A DNA stretch of 64,000 nucleotides from Methanobrevibacter sp. Its GTDB lineage: Archaea; Methanobacteriota; Methanobacteria; Methanobacteriales; Methanobacteriaceae. Position 1 is the first letter of the stretch. Each line of letters starts with the position of its first letter. The position numbers and the translations under genes are program-made. The notes below the pieces were generated by a model that was not told the origin of the DNA, searched no databases, and saw only the letters and a program-made list of their open reading frames with translations. Positions 1 to 9,868 of the stretch are shown piece by piece. The stretch covers positions 1 through 64,000 of the forward strand of contig JAFQXD010000062.1 in NCBI GenBank assembly GCA_017407115.1, written 5' to 3'.

Positions 1-1
1 T

Positions 2-1666
2 GCAGTTGCTGCAATTCCTGAAGGCCTTCCTGCAGTCCTTACGCTGACCTTGGCTTTGGGAATGAACGAAATGGCAAAATCAAATGCAATCGTGAGAAAG
101 CTCCTGTCGGTTGAAACACTAGGTTCATGCACAATAATCTGCAGTGACAAAACTGGAACCATGACCGAAAATAAAATGACTGTAGTCGAAAGCTTTTATC
201 TAAACAGAGACAAGACACACCTTATCGGCAAATTGTGCAACAATGCAGTCATAAACAATGGCAAAACTATAGGAGACCAGACAGATGGAGCAATACTGAA
301 ATATTGCAATGATTATGAAACCGCCCTTGAGAGGATTGACGAAATCCCCCTTGACAGTAATCGTAAAATGATGACCACTATACATAGACTGGACGGTGAA
401 AAAAATATTGTTTTGACAAAAGGTGCTCCAGAAATAGTTCTAGATAAATGCAAACACATAGATAATGGAGAAAGTATTGAAATTCTTGACGCTGAAACAA
501 AGGAAATGCTACTTGAAAAAGTTGGCGAAATGAGTGCAAAGGCATTGAGGGTGATAGGGTTTGCATACAAAATCGAAGATGACCTCGAAGCCGAAGAAGA
601 CCTGACCTTTACAGGAATTCTTGGACTGATAGACCCTCCTAAAAAGGATGTCAAAAACGCCGTTGATGAATGTGCGAATGCCGGAATCAAAGTCATAATG
701 ATTACCGGAGACCATGAAAAGACAGCCCAGGCAATAGCAAGGAAACTGGACATCCTCACAGACGGAAAAGTGATTACCGGACCTCAGCTTGAGGAGCTTT
801 CCGATGAGGAATATCTCAATATCGCAAATGAAATCCAGGTCTATGCAAGGGTGAAACCTGCACAAAAGATGAGAATTGTTGAAACCCTAAAGAAACTTGA
901 CAACATTGTTGCAATGACAGGTGACGGAGTAAACGATGCTCCTGCACTTAAAAAGGCTTCAATCGGAGTTGCAATGGGAAACGGAACAGACGTTGCAAAG
1001 GAAGCATCGGACATGATCGTTCAAAACAACGACTTTACAACAATCATAAAAGCCATCGAAGGCGGACGGAAAATATACGACAACATCAAGAGATTCGTCA
1101 AATACCAGGTTTCCACAAATGTCGGAGCAATACTTACAATCATCGGAACTTCCATTCTGAATTTGCCTCTGCCTTTCAATCCCGCACAGCTATTGTGGCT
1201 CAATATCGTGATGGACGGACCACCTGCACAGATGTTGGGTATTGAAGGAGCGGAAAGAGACATAATGAAAAGACAGCCTGAAAAAGGAGACATTCTCACA
1301 AAAAACATCCTGCTTCAGATACTGTTTTTGGGCATTGTAATGGCAATAGGAACAATAGCCGTATTCAGCTGGCAGATATATTCAGGAGTCGAAACCAGAA
1401 AGTCAATGACCGTTGCATTCACTCTGTTTGTAGTTTATCAGCTGCTCAATGCATTCAACGGAAGGGCAAACTCTGAAAAGTCAAGCAAATACCTTTATCT
1501 TGGAATAATCATTTCATTCCTGCTTCAGCTGCTGATTCTATACATCCCACAGCTGCAGGCGATATTCAGAACAACAGCGATAGGGCCTGTCGATTGGATT
1601 GTAATCCTGGTTGTAGCTTCAACAATACTGATAGCCCAGAAAATCTTAAATAAAGTGATATCATGA
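2..1666 (+). CDS. P-type cation-transporting ATPase, C-terminal part (5' end outside window)
   Basis: The frame is open from the first bases of the window, so the gene starts upstream; 554 residues are present and roughly the first third is missing. The fragment opens with the membrane-4 cation-site motif IPEGLPA. It continues with the phosphorylation motif DKTGT (146-160), the hinge motif TGDGVNDAP (about 917-943), and at least four hydrophobic segments at the C-terminus. This is the type II (P2A, calcium/cation) arrangement, so the protein pumps a cation across the cytoplasmic membrane at the cost of ATP. The PEGLP motif argues against a heavy-metal (CPx) pump. The ion is uncertain: Ca2+, or Na+/H+ as in related archaeal proteins. 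Its stop overlaps the ATG of cbiJ by four bases, which suggests co-transcription. Confidence 0.93.
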   Translation, partial: AVAAIPEGLPAVLTLTLALGMNEMAKSNAIVRKLLSVETLGSCTIICSDKTGTMTENKMTVVESFYLNRDKTHLIGKLCNNAVINNGKTIGDQTDGAILKYCNDYETALERIDEIPLDSNRKMMTTIHRLDGEKNIVLTKGAPEIVLDKCKHIDNGESIEILDAETKEMLLEKVGEMSAKALRVIGFAYKIEDDLEAEEDLTFTGILGLIDPPKKDVKNAVDECANAGIKVIMITGDHEKTAQAIARKLDILTDGKVITGPQLEELSDEEYLNIANEIQVYARVKPAQKMRIVETLKKLDNIVAMTGDGVNDAPALKKASIGVAMGNGTDVAKEASDMIVQNNDFTTIIKAIEGGRKIYDNIKRFVKYQVSTNVGAILTIIGTSILNLPLPFNPAQLLWLNIVMDGPPAQMLGIEGAERDIMKRQPEKGDILTKNILLQILFLGIVMAIGTIAVFSWQIYSGVETRKSMTVAFTLFVVYQLLNAFNGRANSEKSSKYLYLGIIISFLLQLLILYIPQLQAIFRTTAIGPVDWIVILVVASTILIAQKILNKVIS

Positions 1667-2454
1667 AAATCTTAATACTAGGCGGAACAAAGGATGCGAC
1701 AAACATCACAAAACACATTAAGGAAAACTATGACGCATACATTCTGACAACAACCACAACAGAATACGGATCAAAACTGGCGGTGGAAGCCGGAAGCGAC
1801 GACACTATAGCCCGCCCTCTTCCAAAGGACGAAATCATTGAAATAATCGAAAATGACAACTTTGACATTTTAATTGATGCCACACACCCTTTCGCATCAC
1901 ATATCACACAAACCTCAGCAGAGATAGCAAGTGAGCTGAAGATGCCATATATCCGCTTCGAGAGACCCGCCACCAACCTTGAAGGCATAGATACATCACA
2001 CATCATTTATTCAGAATCATTTGAGGATGCAGGAAAACTGATAGCCAATGAATTCAGCGAAGGAAATGTACTGCACCTTGCAGGAGCAAACACCATGGCC
2101 GACATCGTGAAATACGTTTCGGCAGATAGATTCTACCCAAGAATCCTGAAAGTTCCAAGCTCAATTGAAAAATGCGATGAACTGAATATAAACCCAGACC
2201 ACATCATTCCAATGACAGGGGCTGCCACAAAGCAGGAAAACATTGATTTGATTGAAAAATACGATGCAAAAGTAATGATTACAAAGGAAAGCGGCGAAAT
2301 AGGCGGAGTCATTGAAAAAATCGAGGCCGCAAGCGAAAAAAACGTCACCGTAATAATGATAAAACGACCAAAAATAGATATTTTAAATGAAAAAGATATC
2401 GTTCGCAATATAAACGAACTAAATACAAAAATAAAAAGTTTTTTAAAAAAATAG
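1663..2454 (+). CDS. cbiJ: Precorrin-6A / cobalt-precorrin-6A reductase
   Basis: The 263-residue protein has the CbiJ/CobK signature: an N-terminal nucleotide-binding strand ILGGTKDA, a conserved DATHPFA segment near residue 75, and YIRFERP around residue 100. It reduces the macrocycle of (cobalt-)precorrin-6A with NADPH during cobamide (vitamin B12-type) synthesis in the cytoplasm. The ATG overlaps the stop of the upstream cation ATPase gene, so translation is probably coupled although the two functions are not obviously related. Cobamides are needed by the methyl-transfer enzyme of methanogens. Other cobamide genes (cobS, a cobZ-like gene) lie about 34 kb away in this window. Confidence 0.93.
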   Translation: MKILILGGTKDATNITKHIKENYDAYILTTTTTEYGSKLAVEAGSDDTIARPLPKDEIIEIIENDNFDILIDATHPFASHITQTSAEIASELKMPYIRFERPATNLEGIDTSHIIYSESFEDAGKLIANEFSEGNVLHLAGANTMADIVKYVSADRFYPRILKVPSSIEKCDELNINPDHIIPMTGAATKQENIDLIEKYDAKVMITKESGEIGGVIEKIEAASEKNVTVIMIKRPKIDILNEKDIVRNINELNTKIKSFLKK

Positions 2455-2466
2455 ATTAGAATAAAA

Positions 2467-2550
2467 CGCCGAGACTGGGATTTGAACCCAGGCGAGGATG
2501 ACCTCACAGGATTTCAAGTCCTGCGCCTTACCAGACTAGACTATCTCGGC
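2467..2550 (-). tRNA. tRNA-Ser (anticodon UGA)
   Basis: The minus strand folds into a cloverleaf with a long variable arm. The acceptor stem is GCCGAGA/TCTCGGC with discriminator G, the anticodon loop is CTTGAAA (anticodon TGA), and the T loop is TTCAAAT. No intron and no encoded CCA are seen. It lies just downstream of rpsJ. Confidence 0.96.
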
Positions 2551-2585
2551 ATGTGAAAAGGAATATTTAGAAGGATTCTAAATAT

Positions 2586-2894
2586 TTATCCTTTAAGTTC
2601 AATTTCGATACTTACATTATCAGGAACGTTGACTTTCATTACTTGTCTCATTGCACGTTCATCAGCTCCAATACCGATTAAACGTTTGTGAATCCTGAGT
2701 TCCCATTTTTCCCAAGAAGCTTTACCTTCTCCATCTGGAGATTTTCTTGTAGGCACTACTAATTTTTTAGTAGGTAATGGAATAGGACCGGACAAGTCAA
2801 CACCAGTTCTTTCAGCAATTTTTTTGAGTTGATCACAAACATATGCTAATTTTTCTGGGTCTGTTCCAGTAAGCTTGATTCTTGCTTGATTCAT
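2586..2894 (-). CDS. rpsJ: 30S ribosomal protein S10 (uS10)
   Basis: The 102-residue protein matches archaeal S10 in length and sequence (LTGTDPEKL near the start, GPIPLPTKK, then [11 protein letters not shown]). S10 sits in the head of the small ribosomal subunit. It is the last gene of the rpsL-rpsG-fusA-tuf-rpsJ series, which is the usual archaeal order. The start has a GGAGG site a few bases upstream. tRNA-Ser lies 35 bases downstream. Confidence 0.97.
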   Translation of the reverse strand: MNQARIKLTGTDPEKLAYVCDQLKKIAERTGVDLSGPIPLPTKKLVVPTRKSPDGEGKASWEKWELRIHKRLIGIGADERAMRQVMKVNVPDNVSIEIELKG

Positions 2895-2962
2895 TTATTA
2901 TCCTCCAAAAAAAACAAAAAGAAAAGAAAGTAAAAATTACTTTCTAATTATTGTTTACAAAC

Positions 2963-4204
2963 TTATTTTGCTGGGGTAACGTTAAGACATAAACCTGCAG
3001 CAACAGTTTGACCCATATCTCTGATAGCAAATCTACCCATTTGTGGGATTTCTTTTGCGTTTTCGAGACACATTGGTTTAGTAGGTTGGATTTTAACAAT
3101 AGCTGCATTACCAGTTTTTAAGAAGTCAGGGTTTTCTTCGTCAACAGCACCGGTAGCAGGGTTTAATTTTTTAGATAATTCTAAGAAAGTACATGCTACT
3201 TGGGAAGTGTGACAGTGGAATACAGGAGTGTATCCAACGGTGATTACACCAGGGTGTTGTAAAACAACAATTTGTGCGTCGAATTGTTTAGCTACAGTAG
3301 GAGCGTTGTCAACGTGACCTGCTACGTCTCCTCTTCTGATATCGTTTTTACCTACACCTCTTACGTTGAATCCGATGTTGTCACCAGGTTCAGCAACGTC
3401 AAATTGTTCGTGGTGCATTTCGATAGATTTAACTTCTCCGGAAGCTCCAGCAGGTTCAAAGATAACGTTTTCACCTTTTTTCATGATACCGGTTTCAACT
3501 CTTCCTACAGGAACAGTACCTACACCAGTAATGGAGTAGACGTCTTGAATAGGAATTCTTAAAGGTAATCCGGTTGGTTTGTCAGGAGCGGATAAAGCGT
3601 CTAATGCTTCGATTAATGTAGGTCCTTTGTACCAGGAGGTGTTACCTGATGCTTCAACAATGTTGTCCCCTTCAAATGCAGATAATGGGATGAAAGGTAC
3701 GTCAGCAGGGTTGAAACCTACAGTTTTGATTAAGTTTGATACTTCTTCTTTTAATTCGTTGTATTTGTCTTCGGAGTAATCAACTAAATCCATTTTGTTG
3801 ATACCGATGATTAATTGGTTAATACCTAAAGTTTTGGATAAGAACACGTGTTCTTTGGTTTGAGGCATTACACCGTCGTCAGCTGCTACTACTAATACAC
3901 CTGCATCTGCTTGGGAAGCACCAGTGATCATGTTTTTAACGAAGTCTCTGTGTCCTGGGCAGTCTACTACAGTGTAGTCGTATTTTTTAGTGGAGAATTT
4001 TTGGTGAGCTAAGTCAATGGTTACTCCTCTTTCTTGTTCTTCTTTGGTAGTATCCATAATAAATCTGAATTTGTCTTCTCCAGATGCTAATTGTTGTTCA
4101 TTGATAGTACCAGCTTTTACTAATAAGTTTCCAACTAAAGTGGATTTTCCGTGGTCAACGTGTCCAATAAATGCTAAGTTAAGATGTTCTTTTTCTTTTG
4201 CCAT
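2963..4204 (-). CDS. tuf: Translation elongation factor EF-1alpha
   Basis: The protein is 413 residues when started at the ATG at 4204, which has GAGGT spaced correctly upstream; the frame stays open for 11 more codons, but these are not needed. The G domain shows [16 protein letters not shown] and NKMD, followed by two beta-barrel domains. It carries aminoacyl-tRNA to the ribosomal A site using GTP. It lies between fusA and rpsJ. The codon choice is strongly biased and uniform, as expected for a very highly expressed gene. Confidence 0.97.
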   Translation of the reverse strand: MAKEKEHLNLAFIGHVDHGKSTLVGNLLVKAGTINEQQLASGEDKFRFIMDTTKEEQERGVTIDLAHQKFSTKKYDYTVVDCPGHRDFVKNMITGASQADAGVLVVAADDGVMPQTKEHVFLSKTLGINQLIIGINKMDLVDYSEDKYNELKEEVSNLIKTVGFNPADVPFIPLSAFEGDNIVEASGNTSWYKGPTLIEALDALSAPDKPTGLPLRIPIQDVYSITGVGTVPVGRVETGIMKKGENVIFEPAGASGEVKSIEMHHEQFDVAEPGDNIGFNVRGVGKNDIRRGDVAGHVDNAPTVAKQFDAQIVVLQHPGVITVGYTPVFHCHTSQVACTFLELSKKLNPATGAVDEENPDFLKTGNAAIVKIQPTKPMCLENAKEIPQMGRFAIRDMGQTVAAGLCLNVTPAK

Positions 4205-4360
4205 TATATAACCTCTTTTGTAATTATTAACAAACATATATTATAAGCTTAAATGTTAGCTTAATAAAATATTTTATATTTTAACATATAAAAAGATATG
4301 TTTTTTTCATGAATTTTTAATAAAAATATAAAAAAAATTAAAAATTAAAAAATTTTAATT

Positions 4361-6562
4361 TTATAAATCACCTAAGTAGTGGCTTGCAGGGAATGGTTCT
4401 GCGGATAAGCCTTTTCTTTGTCTGATTTCTCTTACGATTTGATTTTGCATTTCACGAGGAAGTGGTTCAAATCCAGCGATTTCAGTAGACCATAAACATC
4501 TACCTTCAGCAGCGGATCTGATATCTCCAGCGAAACCAAACATTTCAGCTACAGGTACTTTGGATTCGATTCTAGCCATATCTCCAGTCTCTTGACCCAT
4601 ATTTACGATTTGACCTCTTCTGTTTTGAATCTCACGAGTACATGCACCCATATAATCGTTAGGAGTATCGATAACTACTTTTTGCATAGGTTCGAGTAAT
4701 GAAGGTTCTGCAAGCATCATGGAACCTAAGATTGCGTTTCTGATAGCAGGCAATACTTGAGCAGGTCCTCTGTGAACTGCGTCTTCGTGAAGTTTTGCGT
4801 CGTGGAGTTTGAATTTTAATCCCATGGAGATTTCGTTTCCTAAAGGACCGTTTTCTAAAGCGGATTCAAATCCTTCAAGTAAAAGTTCTTTTACTTCATC
4901 CAAGTATTGGATACCACGAGTCATGTTGAGGAAGATGCTTCTGTTGTGAACAGACCATACTCTTCTAGCTTCTTCTTTGTCTAAGCCAGCTTCCATGAAG
5001 TCGTTAGCTGATTCTTTACCTTTAACTCTACCTTCTTTGATGTCCCCTTCTTGAATAGCTTCAAAGAGACTGTCTTCAATAGGTTCAACAGTAATGTAGA
5101 ATCTGTTGTGTTTGTTAGGGGATTTACCTTCAACTTGTGGAGAGAGTTTTCTTACGGTTTCTCTGTATACAACAATAGGTTCGGAAGTAGTGATGTCCAC
5201 ACCTTTGTCTTTGATTCTGTAACCGATAACTTCTAAGTGAAGTTCTCCCATACCTGATACTAAGTGTTCACCGGTTTCTTCGTTAATATCGATTTTAACG
5301 GTAGGGTCTTCTTTACCGGTTTGTCTTAATACTTCAATCAATTTTGGTAAGTCTTTGGTATTTTTAGCTTCAACAGCAACGGTAACTACAGGCTCGGAGA
5401 TGTGTTCTAATCCTTCGAACTCTTTGATTTTGTCTTCAGGAGAACATAATGTTTCCCCAGCGATAGCACCTTTTGCACCTGCAATGTATACAATGTTACC
5501 AGCAGGAACTTTGTCGGTGTTAACTCTTTCAGGTCCGAAGTACACACCTACTTGTTGTACTCTGGATTTACCGTGAGAACCAACGAGATATACTTCTGTA
5601 CCTTTTTCAATGGATCCACCGTATACCCTACCGGTTGCGATTTCACCAGCGTGCTTGTCTACGGATACATTGGTAACCATTACAGCTAAAGGTCCGTCAG
5701 GAGAGGTAGATACCATACATTCACCAGCAGGAGATTCAATGTCTCCGTCCCAGATGTTAGGTACTCTGTAAACTTGAGCTTCTTTAGGGGAAGGCAAGTG
5801 TTCTACTACCATACCTAATAATACATCAGATAAAGGTACTTTTTGAGCTAATTCTTTTTCATTGTCAGCATTACAGTAATCAATAATGTCTTTAAAGTTA
5901 ATTCCAGTTTCTTGCATGGTTGGAACGTTGATCGCCCAGTTGTGGTATGCTGAACCGAATGCTACACTACCATTGGTGAAGTCCAATTTCCATTCATCTT
6001 TTTTCTCTTCAGGAGCCATGTTTTTAATCAATTTGTTAGCTTCCATGAAGATTTTCAAGAATCTGTTTTGTAATTCTTCAGGTTCTAATTTTAACTCGTT
6101 GATTAATCTGTCAACTTTGTTAATGAATAAAACTGGTTTTACGTTTTCTTTTAAAGCTTGTCTGAATACGGTTTCAGTTTGAGGCATGATACCTTCTACA
6201 GCACAAACAACAACTACTGCACCGTCTACAGCTCTCATTGCACGAGTTACGTCCCCACCGAAGTCAACGTGACCTGGAGTATCAATTAAATTAATCAAGT
6301 ATTCACTGTCTTTGTAATCGTGAACCATGGATACGTTAGCTGCATCAATGGTAATACCACGTGCTTGTTCCTGTTCATCGAAATCCAAGAATCTTTGATC
6401 TCCAGCAAGATCTTCGGAAATCATACCTGCACCTGCTAAGAGGTTATCAGATAAAGTGGTTTTACCGTGATCGATGTGAGCACAGATACCAATATTTCTG
6501 ATTTGTTCAGGTTCGTACATTAACTCTTTGATTTTTGCAATCATTTTGTCTCTTCTACTCAA
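4361..6562 (-). CDS. fusA: Translation elongation factor EF-2
   Basis: This GTPase moves tRNAs and mRNA through the ribosome. The G domain shows [17 protein letters not shown] and NKVD, and the C-terminal domain includes the diphthamide region around DVxLHxDAxHRG. I place the start at the TTG at 6562. An AGGTGG site ends five bases before it, whereas the upstream GTG at 6571 overlaps that site and cannot be served by it. This gives 733 residues, close to the family's usual length. It lies between rpsG and tuf in the translation operon. Confidence 0.95.
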   Translation of the reverse strand: MSRRDKMIAKIKELMYEPEQIRNIGICAHIDHGKTTLSDNLLAGAGMISEDLAGDQRFLDFDEQEQARGITIDAANVSMVHDYKDSEYLINLIDTPGHVDFGGDVTRAMRAVDGAVVVVCAVEGIMPQTETVFRQALKENVKPVLFINKVDRLINELKLEPEELQNRFLKIFMEANKLIKNMAPEEKKDEWKLDFTNGSVAFGSAYHNWAINVPTMQETGINFKDIIDYCNADNEKELAQKVPLSDVLLGMVVEHLPSPKEAQVYRVPNIWDGDIESPAGECMVSTSPDGPLAVMVTNVSVDKHAGEIATGRVYGGSIEKGTEVYLVGSHGKSRVQQVGVYFGPERVNTDKVPAGNIVYIAGAKGAIAGETLCSPEDKIKEFEGLEHISEPVVTVAVEAKNTKDLPKLIEVLRQTGKEDPTVKIDINEETGEHLVSGMGELHLEVIGYRIKDKGVDITTSEPIVVYRETVRKLSPQVEGKSPNKHNRFYITVEPIEDSLFEAIQEGDIKEGRVKGKESANDFMEAGLDKEEARRVWSVHNRSIFLNMTRGIQYLDEVKELLLEGFESALENGPLGNEISMGLKFKLHDAKLHEDAVHRGPAQVLPAIRNAILGSMMLAEPSLLEPMQKVVIDTPNDYMGACTREIQNRRGQIVNMGQETGDMARIESKVPVAEMFGFAGDIRSAAEGRCLWSTEIAGFEPLPREMQNQIVREIRQRKGLSAEPFPASHYLGDL

Positions 6563-6593
6563 AATAACCACCTATAATATAAACATTATATGA

Positions 6594-7154
6594 TTAGTGT
6601 GCTGCTTTAGCAACTCTTTCTTTCTCTTCAGCTTTTTGTAAAGCGAAACTTCTTGAATCTTCTTCAGAAGCAAGAATTAATTCATCAGCTAAACATTCTG
6701 CAACAGATTTTCTGTTTTTGAATGAAGATTGTAAAGTACCTCTGGTTAAGAATCCTAATGAAAGGTCAACTCTTCTTTGTGGAGAAATGTCCACAGCAAC
6801 TTGGTAACCGATACCACCGTATTTGATACGGGTAGTTTCTTCACGAGGTGCAGTGTTTTCAACTGCGGTAACTAAAACTTGAACAGGGTTCTTTTTAGTT
6901 CTTTTGTTGATGATTTCTAAAGCTTCTTTAACAATGTTGTAAGCCATATTTTTCTTACCAGAGTTGAGATGGGTTCTCATAACTTTATTCATTAATCTTT
7001 CAACAATGGATACTTTAGATTTTGCGAATTGTCTTTTTACATGTCTACCAGAAGTATGTGGAACTAAAGTTTCATCCAAGCAGATATATTTGACTAAACC
7101 TAAGTCCTCAACTTTTACTTCATCGAGATCCCATTTACCGAATAATTTACTCAT
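6594..7154 (-). CDS. rpsG: 30S ribosomal protein S7 (uS7)
   Basis: The 186-residue archaeal S7 begins MSKLFGKWDLDEV. It organises the 3' major domain of 16S rRNA in the head of the small subunit. Another ATG lies two codons upstream (7160), but it is almost in contact with the AGGTGG site. The ATG at 7154 has the normal spacing and gives the family N-terminus. The gene follows rpsL by 13 bases and precedes fusA by 31 bases. Confidence 0.96.
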   Translation of the reverse strand: MSKLFGKWDLDEVKVEDLGLVKYICLDETLVPHTSGRHVKRQFAKSKVSIVERLMNKVMRTHLNSGKKNMAYNIVKEALEIINKRTKKNPVQVLVTAVENTAPREETTRIKYGGIGYQVAVDISPQRRVDLSLGFLTRGTLQSSFKNRKSVAECLADELILASEEDSRSFALQKAEEKERVAKAAH

Positions 7155-7167
7155 AAACATAACCACC

Positions 7168-7593
7168 TTATCTTACAGGTTTTTCTATTTTTCCACTTAC
7201 CATTTCTGATAAAGCTACGTTATTAACTTTGGAAACTTTCCAACGAACCCCAGGAATATCCCCCATGGATCTTCCGGATGGTCCACCGATTCCTTCAATC
7301 ATTACTTCATCGTGTTCATCGATAAATCCGATAGCTCCGTCACCTGGTGCGAAAGCAGTTAATTGTTTACCGTTTTTGATTAATTGAACACGTACACATT
7401 TACGAATAGCAGAGTTAGGTTGTTTTGCTTCTATCCCTACTTTCTCGATTACAATACCTCTAGCTTGAGGAGCTCCTTCGAGAGGATCAGCTTTAACGTC
7501 TAACCTTAAAGCTCTTCTTTTGTAATCTACATCTTTCCACTTAAAATTTTGTCTATTCTTTTTAAGTTTTTTTGCAGCAAAAAGTCCTGGCAT
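7168..7593 (-). CDS. rpsL: 30S ribosomal protein S12 (uS12)
   Basis: The 141-residue protein has the decoding-centre sequence [15 protein letters not shown] and the [16 protein letters not shown] segment typical of archaeal and eukaryotic S12. It is the first gene of the rpsL-rpsG-fusA-tuf-rpsJ group and has GAGG just upstream of its ATG. A long AT-rich gap and a hairpin terminator separate it from nusA, so it probably has its own promoter rather than depending only on rpo read-through. Confidence 0.97.
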   Translation of the reverse strand: MPGLFAAKKLKKNRQNFKWKDVDYKRRALRLDVKADPLEGAPQARGIVIEKVGIEAKQPNSAIRKCVRVQLIKNGKQLTAFAPGDGAIGFIDEHDEVMIEGIGGPSGRSMGDIPGVRWKVSKVNNVALSEMVSGKIEKPVR

Positions 7594-7904
7594 AATTTAT
7601 TCCTCTAATCTTTTTGTTAAAATACATATCTAAGAATCCACCGCTGCGATTTATACTATACACTATAGTACAATCTAAATTCAAAGATATTAATCAGTAA
7701 TAATAATTAATTAGATAAACTGAATTATCTAAAAGAAGATATCTTGAAATGAAATTCAAAACATTGACAAAAAGCACACATAGTCAAGTTATAAAAAAGT
7801 ACAGATATCTTATGATAAAATATATTCTTTCACCTTTATAAAGGTATTCATTTTTAGGTATAAAATAAAATAAAAATAAGTTTTATTGAAAAAATAAAAT
7901 TTAT
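7594..7904. promoter_or_regulatory. Intergenic region upstream of rpsL, probable promoter of the translation operon
   Basis: This AT-rich stretch separates the end of nusA from rpsL. On the minus strand a TATA-like sequence (AGTATAAAT, near 7650-7660) lies about 60 bases before the rpsL ATG and a GAGG site precedes the start. I see no open reading frame or RNA gene in it. Several short copies of AGATATCTT or close variants occur around 7736-7815; their meaning is unknown. Confidence 0.5.
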
Positions 7905-7927
7905 AAAATAGCTGATACAGCTATTTT
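7905..7927 (-). terminator. Hairpin terminator overlapping the nusA stop codon
   Basis: This is a perfect 9-bp inverted repeat, AAAATAGCT / AGCTATTTT, with a 5-base loop. On the minus strand it is followed by T-rich runs. The nusA stop codon lies inside one arm. It would end or attenuate the rpo-nusA transcript before rpsL. Confidence 0.65.
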
Positions 7928-8352
7928 AAAATAATATTGTCAATATTATGTTGTCTATTTGCTAATAATTTAGCTCTTTCAATATTGATTCCATTTTTAC
8001 CGATAGCAATACGTTTGTTGGTATTGTCTGCTGTGACAGTAGCTATTTTTTCGCCTGACTGTTTTTGACTAATCTTAACAGTTTGCAATTTTGCAGGGGA
8101 TAAAACATTTTTAATAAACTGTATCGGATCATCATCCAATTCGATAATCTCGACACCTTTATCTACTGCTCTTTGAACTTTAGATACGGAACTTCCCTTT
8201 TTACCTATAGCAAGTCCCATGTCACCATTCTTAACAACGAAAGTAACTTTTCCATGTTCATCATCGATAATGCAATCTTTAACCATTGCTCCAGTCATAT
8301 TTTCGAAAAGAGCTATGTATCTAATTTCATTTGCACTAAATTTAATAGACAC
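7921..8352 (-). CDS. nusA: Archaeal NusA-like KH-domain transcription factor
   Basis: The 143-residue protein consists of two KH RNA-binding domains, marked by the loops GKKG (near residue 50) and GKNG (near residue 118). It lacks the N-terminal RNA-polymerase-binding and S1 domains of bacterial NusA, which is normal for archaea. It is probably involved in elongation or termination, or in RNA binding; the archaeal role is less well defined than the bacterial one. It lies between rpl30e and rpsL in the conserved rpo-ribosomal order. Confidence 0.93.
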   Translation of the reverse strand: MSIKFSANEIRYIALFENMTGAMVKDCIIDDEHGKVTFVVKNGDMGLAIGKKGSSVSKVQRAVDKGVEIIELDDDPIQFIKNVLSPAKLQTVKISQKQSGEKIATVTADNTNKRIAIGKNGINIERAKLLANRQHNIDNIILK

Positions 8353-8358
8353 TTAAAT

Positions 8359-8658
8359 CTACCTCAAATCGTCTAATATAGTAGAATCTCCTGGATCGTT
8401 TACGATTAATGTAGCAACAGTGAAAGGTTTACCACAAACAGAACCCAAATCTACACTAGTTCCATCATATACTAAGGATGGAATTTCGGAAAGATTTGCA
8501 TAATATTCAACATCTTCAAGAATATCTTTAGGAGCGTTAGCAGCGACAACTACGAGTTGTCCTTTTCCTAATTTTAAAGATTGAATTGATTTTTCAGAGC
8601 CTAAAGTTACATCACCAGTATCTACAGCTACTCTGATTCCTCTATCTACGTCCATCAT
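8359..8658 (-). CDS. rpl30e: 50S ribosomal protein L30e
   Basis: The 99-residue protein of the L7Ae/L30e/S12e RNA-binding superfamily carries GKGQLVVVAANAPKD and a C-terminal GKPFTVATLIV. It belongs to the large ribosomal subunit. Two adjacent ATG codons (8658 and 8655) follow an AGGAGG site, and either could start translation. It lies 8 bases after rpoA2 and 6 before nusA, so it is part of the RNA polymerase operon. Confidence 0.95.
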   Translation of the reverse strand: MMDVDRGIRVAVDTGDVTLGSEKSIQSLKLGKGQLVVVAANAPKDILEDVEYYANLSEIPSLVYDGTSVDLGSVCGKPFTVATLIVNDPGDSTILDDLR

Positions 8659-8666
8659 CTAGCCTC

Positions 8667-9860
8667 CTATTCATTTTTATAATCCATTTTGACACCGACA
8701 GAACCGGTACCAAGAGGTATTGGTTGTCCAATAATAATATTTTCGATGATACCTGTTAAATCATCCACTTCACCGCGAATACTTGCGTTAAGTAAATGTT
8801 TACCAGTTTCTTCAAAAGCTGCACGAGCTAATACACTTGATTTTTCACCACTAATACCATGTCTACCGATGGATTTGACTACACCTTCTGAAGTCATGAT
8901 ATCAGCAACTAACATGATGTGTCTTACATCAACACTAAGACCTTGTTCGGAAAGAGTATTTTGAGCTTCGTTAATAATAGATTGACGAGCCGCTTCAATA
9001 CCCAGAACTTCACCGATTTCGTGAATGTTGTTGGTAGTGGTTCTCACATGGTCAATACCGTCCATGTCAAGAATTTCCTTAAGGTTGGATCCTTCTGTGT
9101 GAATAATCCATTCTACGTCATCCTTACGGATAATAACTTTACCTATACCTTTTATACCACTAATTTGCAAATCACGAACCTTATCTGCTAAAAGACGAAG
9201 TTCACGAATTTCGAACTTGGAGTCAGACTTGTCTGATTTTTGAGAAGGAATTACAATGTGATTATTGGTGATTGTAGCCTTTTTGAAAGTCTTTTCAATA
9301 ATGCTGTTGATTTCTTCCCTGTCAAGTCTTTTCTCTTCAATTTTCTTGTTATCCAAATCAGCTTCCACTTCCATGGTACCATAGTTCAAGTTGATTGAAT
9401 CTGAAAGAATATCGTTGATTGTGCTTTTACCGATTTGGTTAGCTAAAGTTCTGACGAATTCTTCATCATTACGTCTTTCTTCATCAAAGTAAATGTCCAT
9501 GGTTGGAGTGGCAATCTCTTTTCTAGCGTCAACAATCTCAATAAGCCTTGGAAGACCTAATGTTACGTTTAACTCAGTTACCCCTGCATAGTGAAAAGTA
9601 CGCATAGTCATCTGAGTACCTGGTTCACCAACAGATTGTGCAGCTACTGTTCCAACAGCCTCGCCAGCTTCAACGTGAGCTCGGTCATAGGCAGCCTTGA
9701 GTCTACGAATGAGTTCGCGTAATTCATCATCAGATAAATCTCTTTTGACGAATGATTTAGCTAAATCTTCGATATAACTATCTGGAAAATCTATATCAAG
9801 ATTTTCTTCTTCATTAAGTTGAGCAATGATTTCTTCTACTTTAATTATAACATCTTCCAT
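8667..9860 (-). CDS. rpoA2: DNA-directed RNA polymerase subunit A''
   Basis: The 397-residue C-terminal half of the archaeal largest subunit corresponds to the end of bacterial beta'. It contains the bridge-helix/trigger-loop region [24 protein letters not shown] near residues 62-85 and the [10 protein letters not shown] and [13 protein letters not shown] motifs near the end. The split from A' is normal in archaea and is not a frameshift. It follows rpoA1 by eight bases. Confidence 0.97.
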   Translation of the reverse strand: MEDVIIKVEEIIAQLNEEENLDIDFPDSYIEDLAKSFVKRDLSDDELRELIRRLKAAYDRAHVEAGEAVGTVAAQSVGEPGTQMTMRTFHYAGVTELNVTLGLPRLIEIVDARKEIATPTMDIYFDEERRNDEEFVRTLANQIGKSTINDILSDSINLNYGTMEVEADLDNKKIEEKRLDREEINSIIEKTFKKATITNNHIVIPSQKSDKSDSKFEIRELRLLADKVRDLQISGIKGIGKVIIRKDDVEWIIHTEGSNLKEILDMDGIDHVRTTTNNIHEIGEVLGIEAARQSIINEAQNTLSEQGLSVDVRHIMLVADIMTSEGVVKSIGRHGISGEKSSVLARAAFEETGKHLLNASIRGEVDDLTGIIENIIIGQPIPLGTGSVGVKMDYKNE

Positions 9861-9868
9861 AGTTACAC

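Noticed and set aside
313-759. 148-codon minus-strand open frame inside the P-type ATPase
   Set aside because: It is antisense to conserved ATPase domains, with a serine-rich shadow composition.
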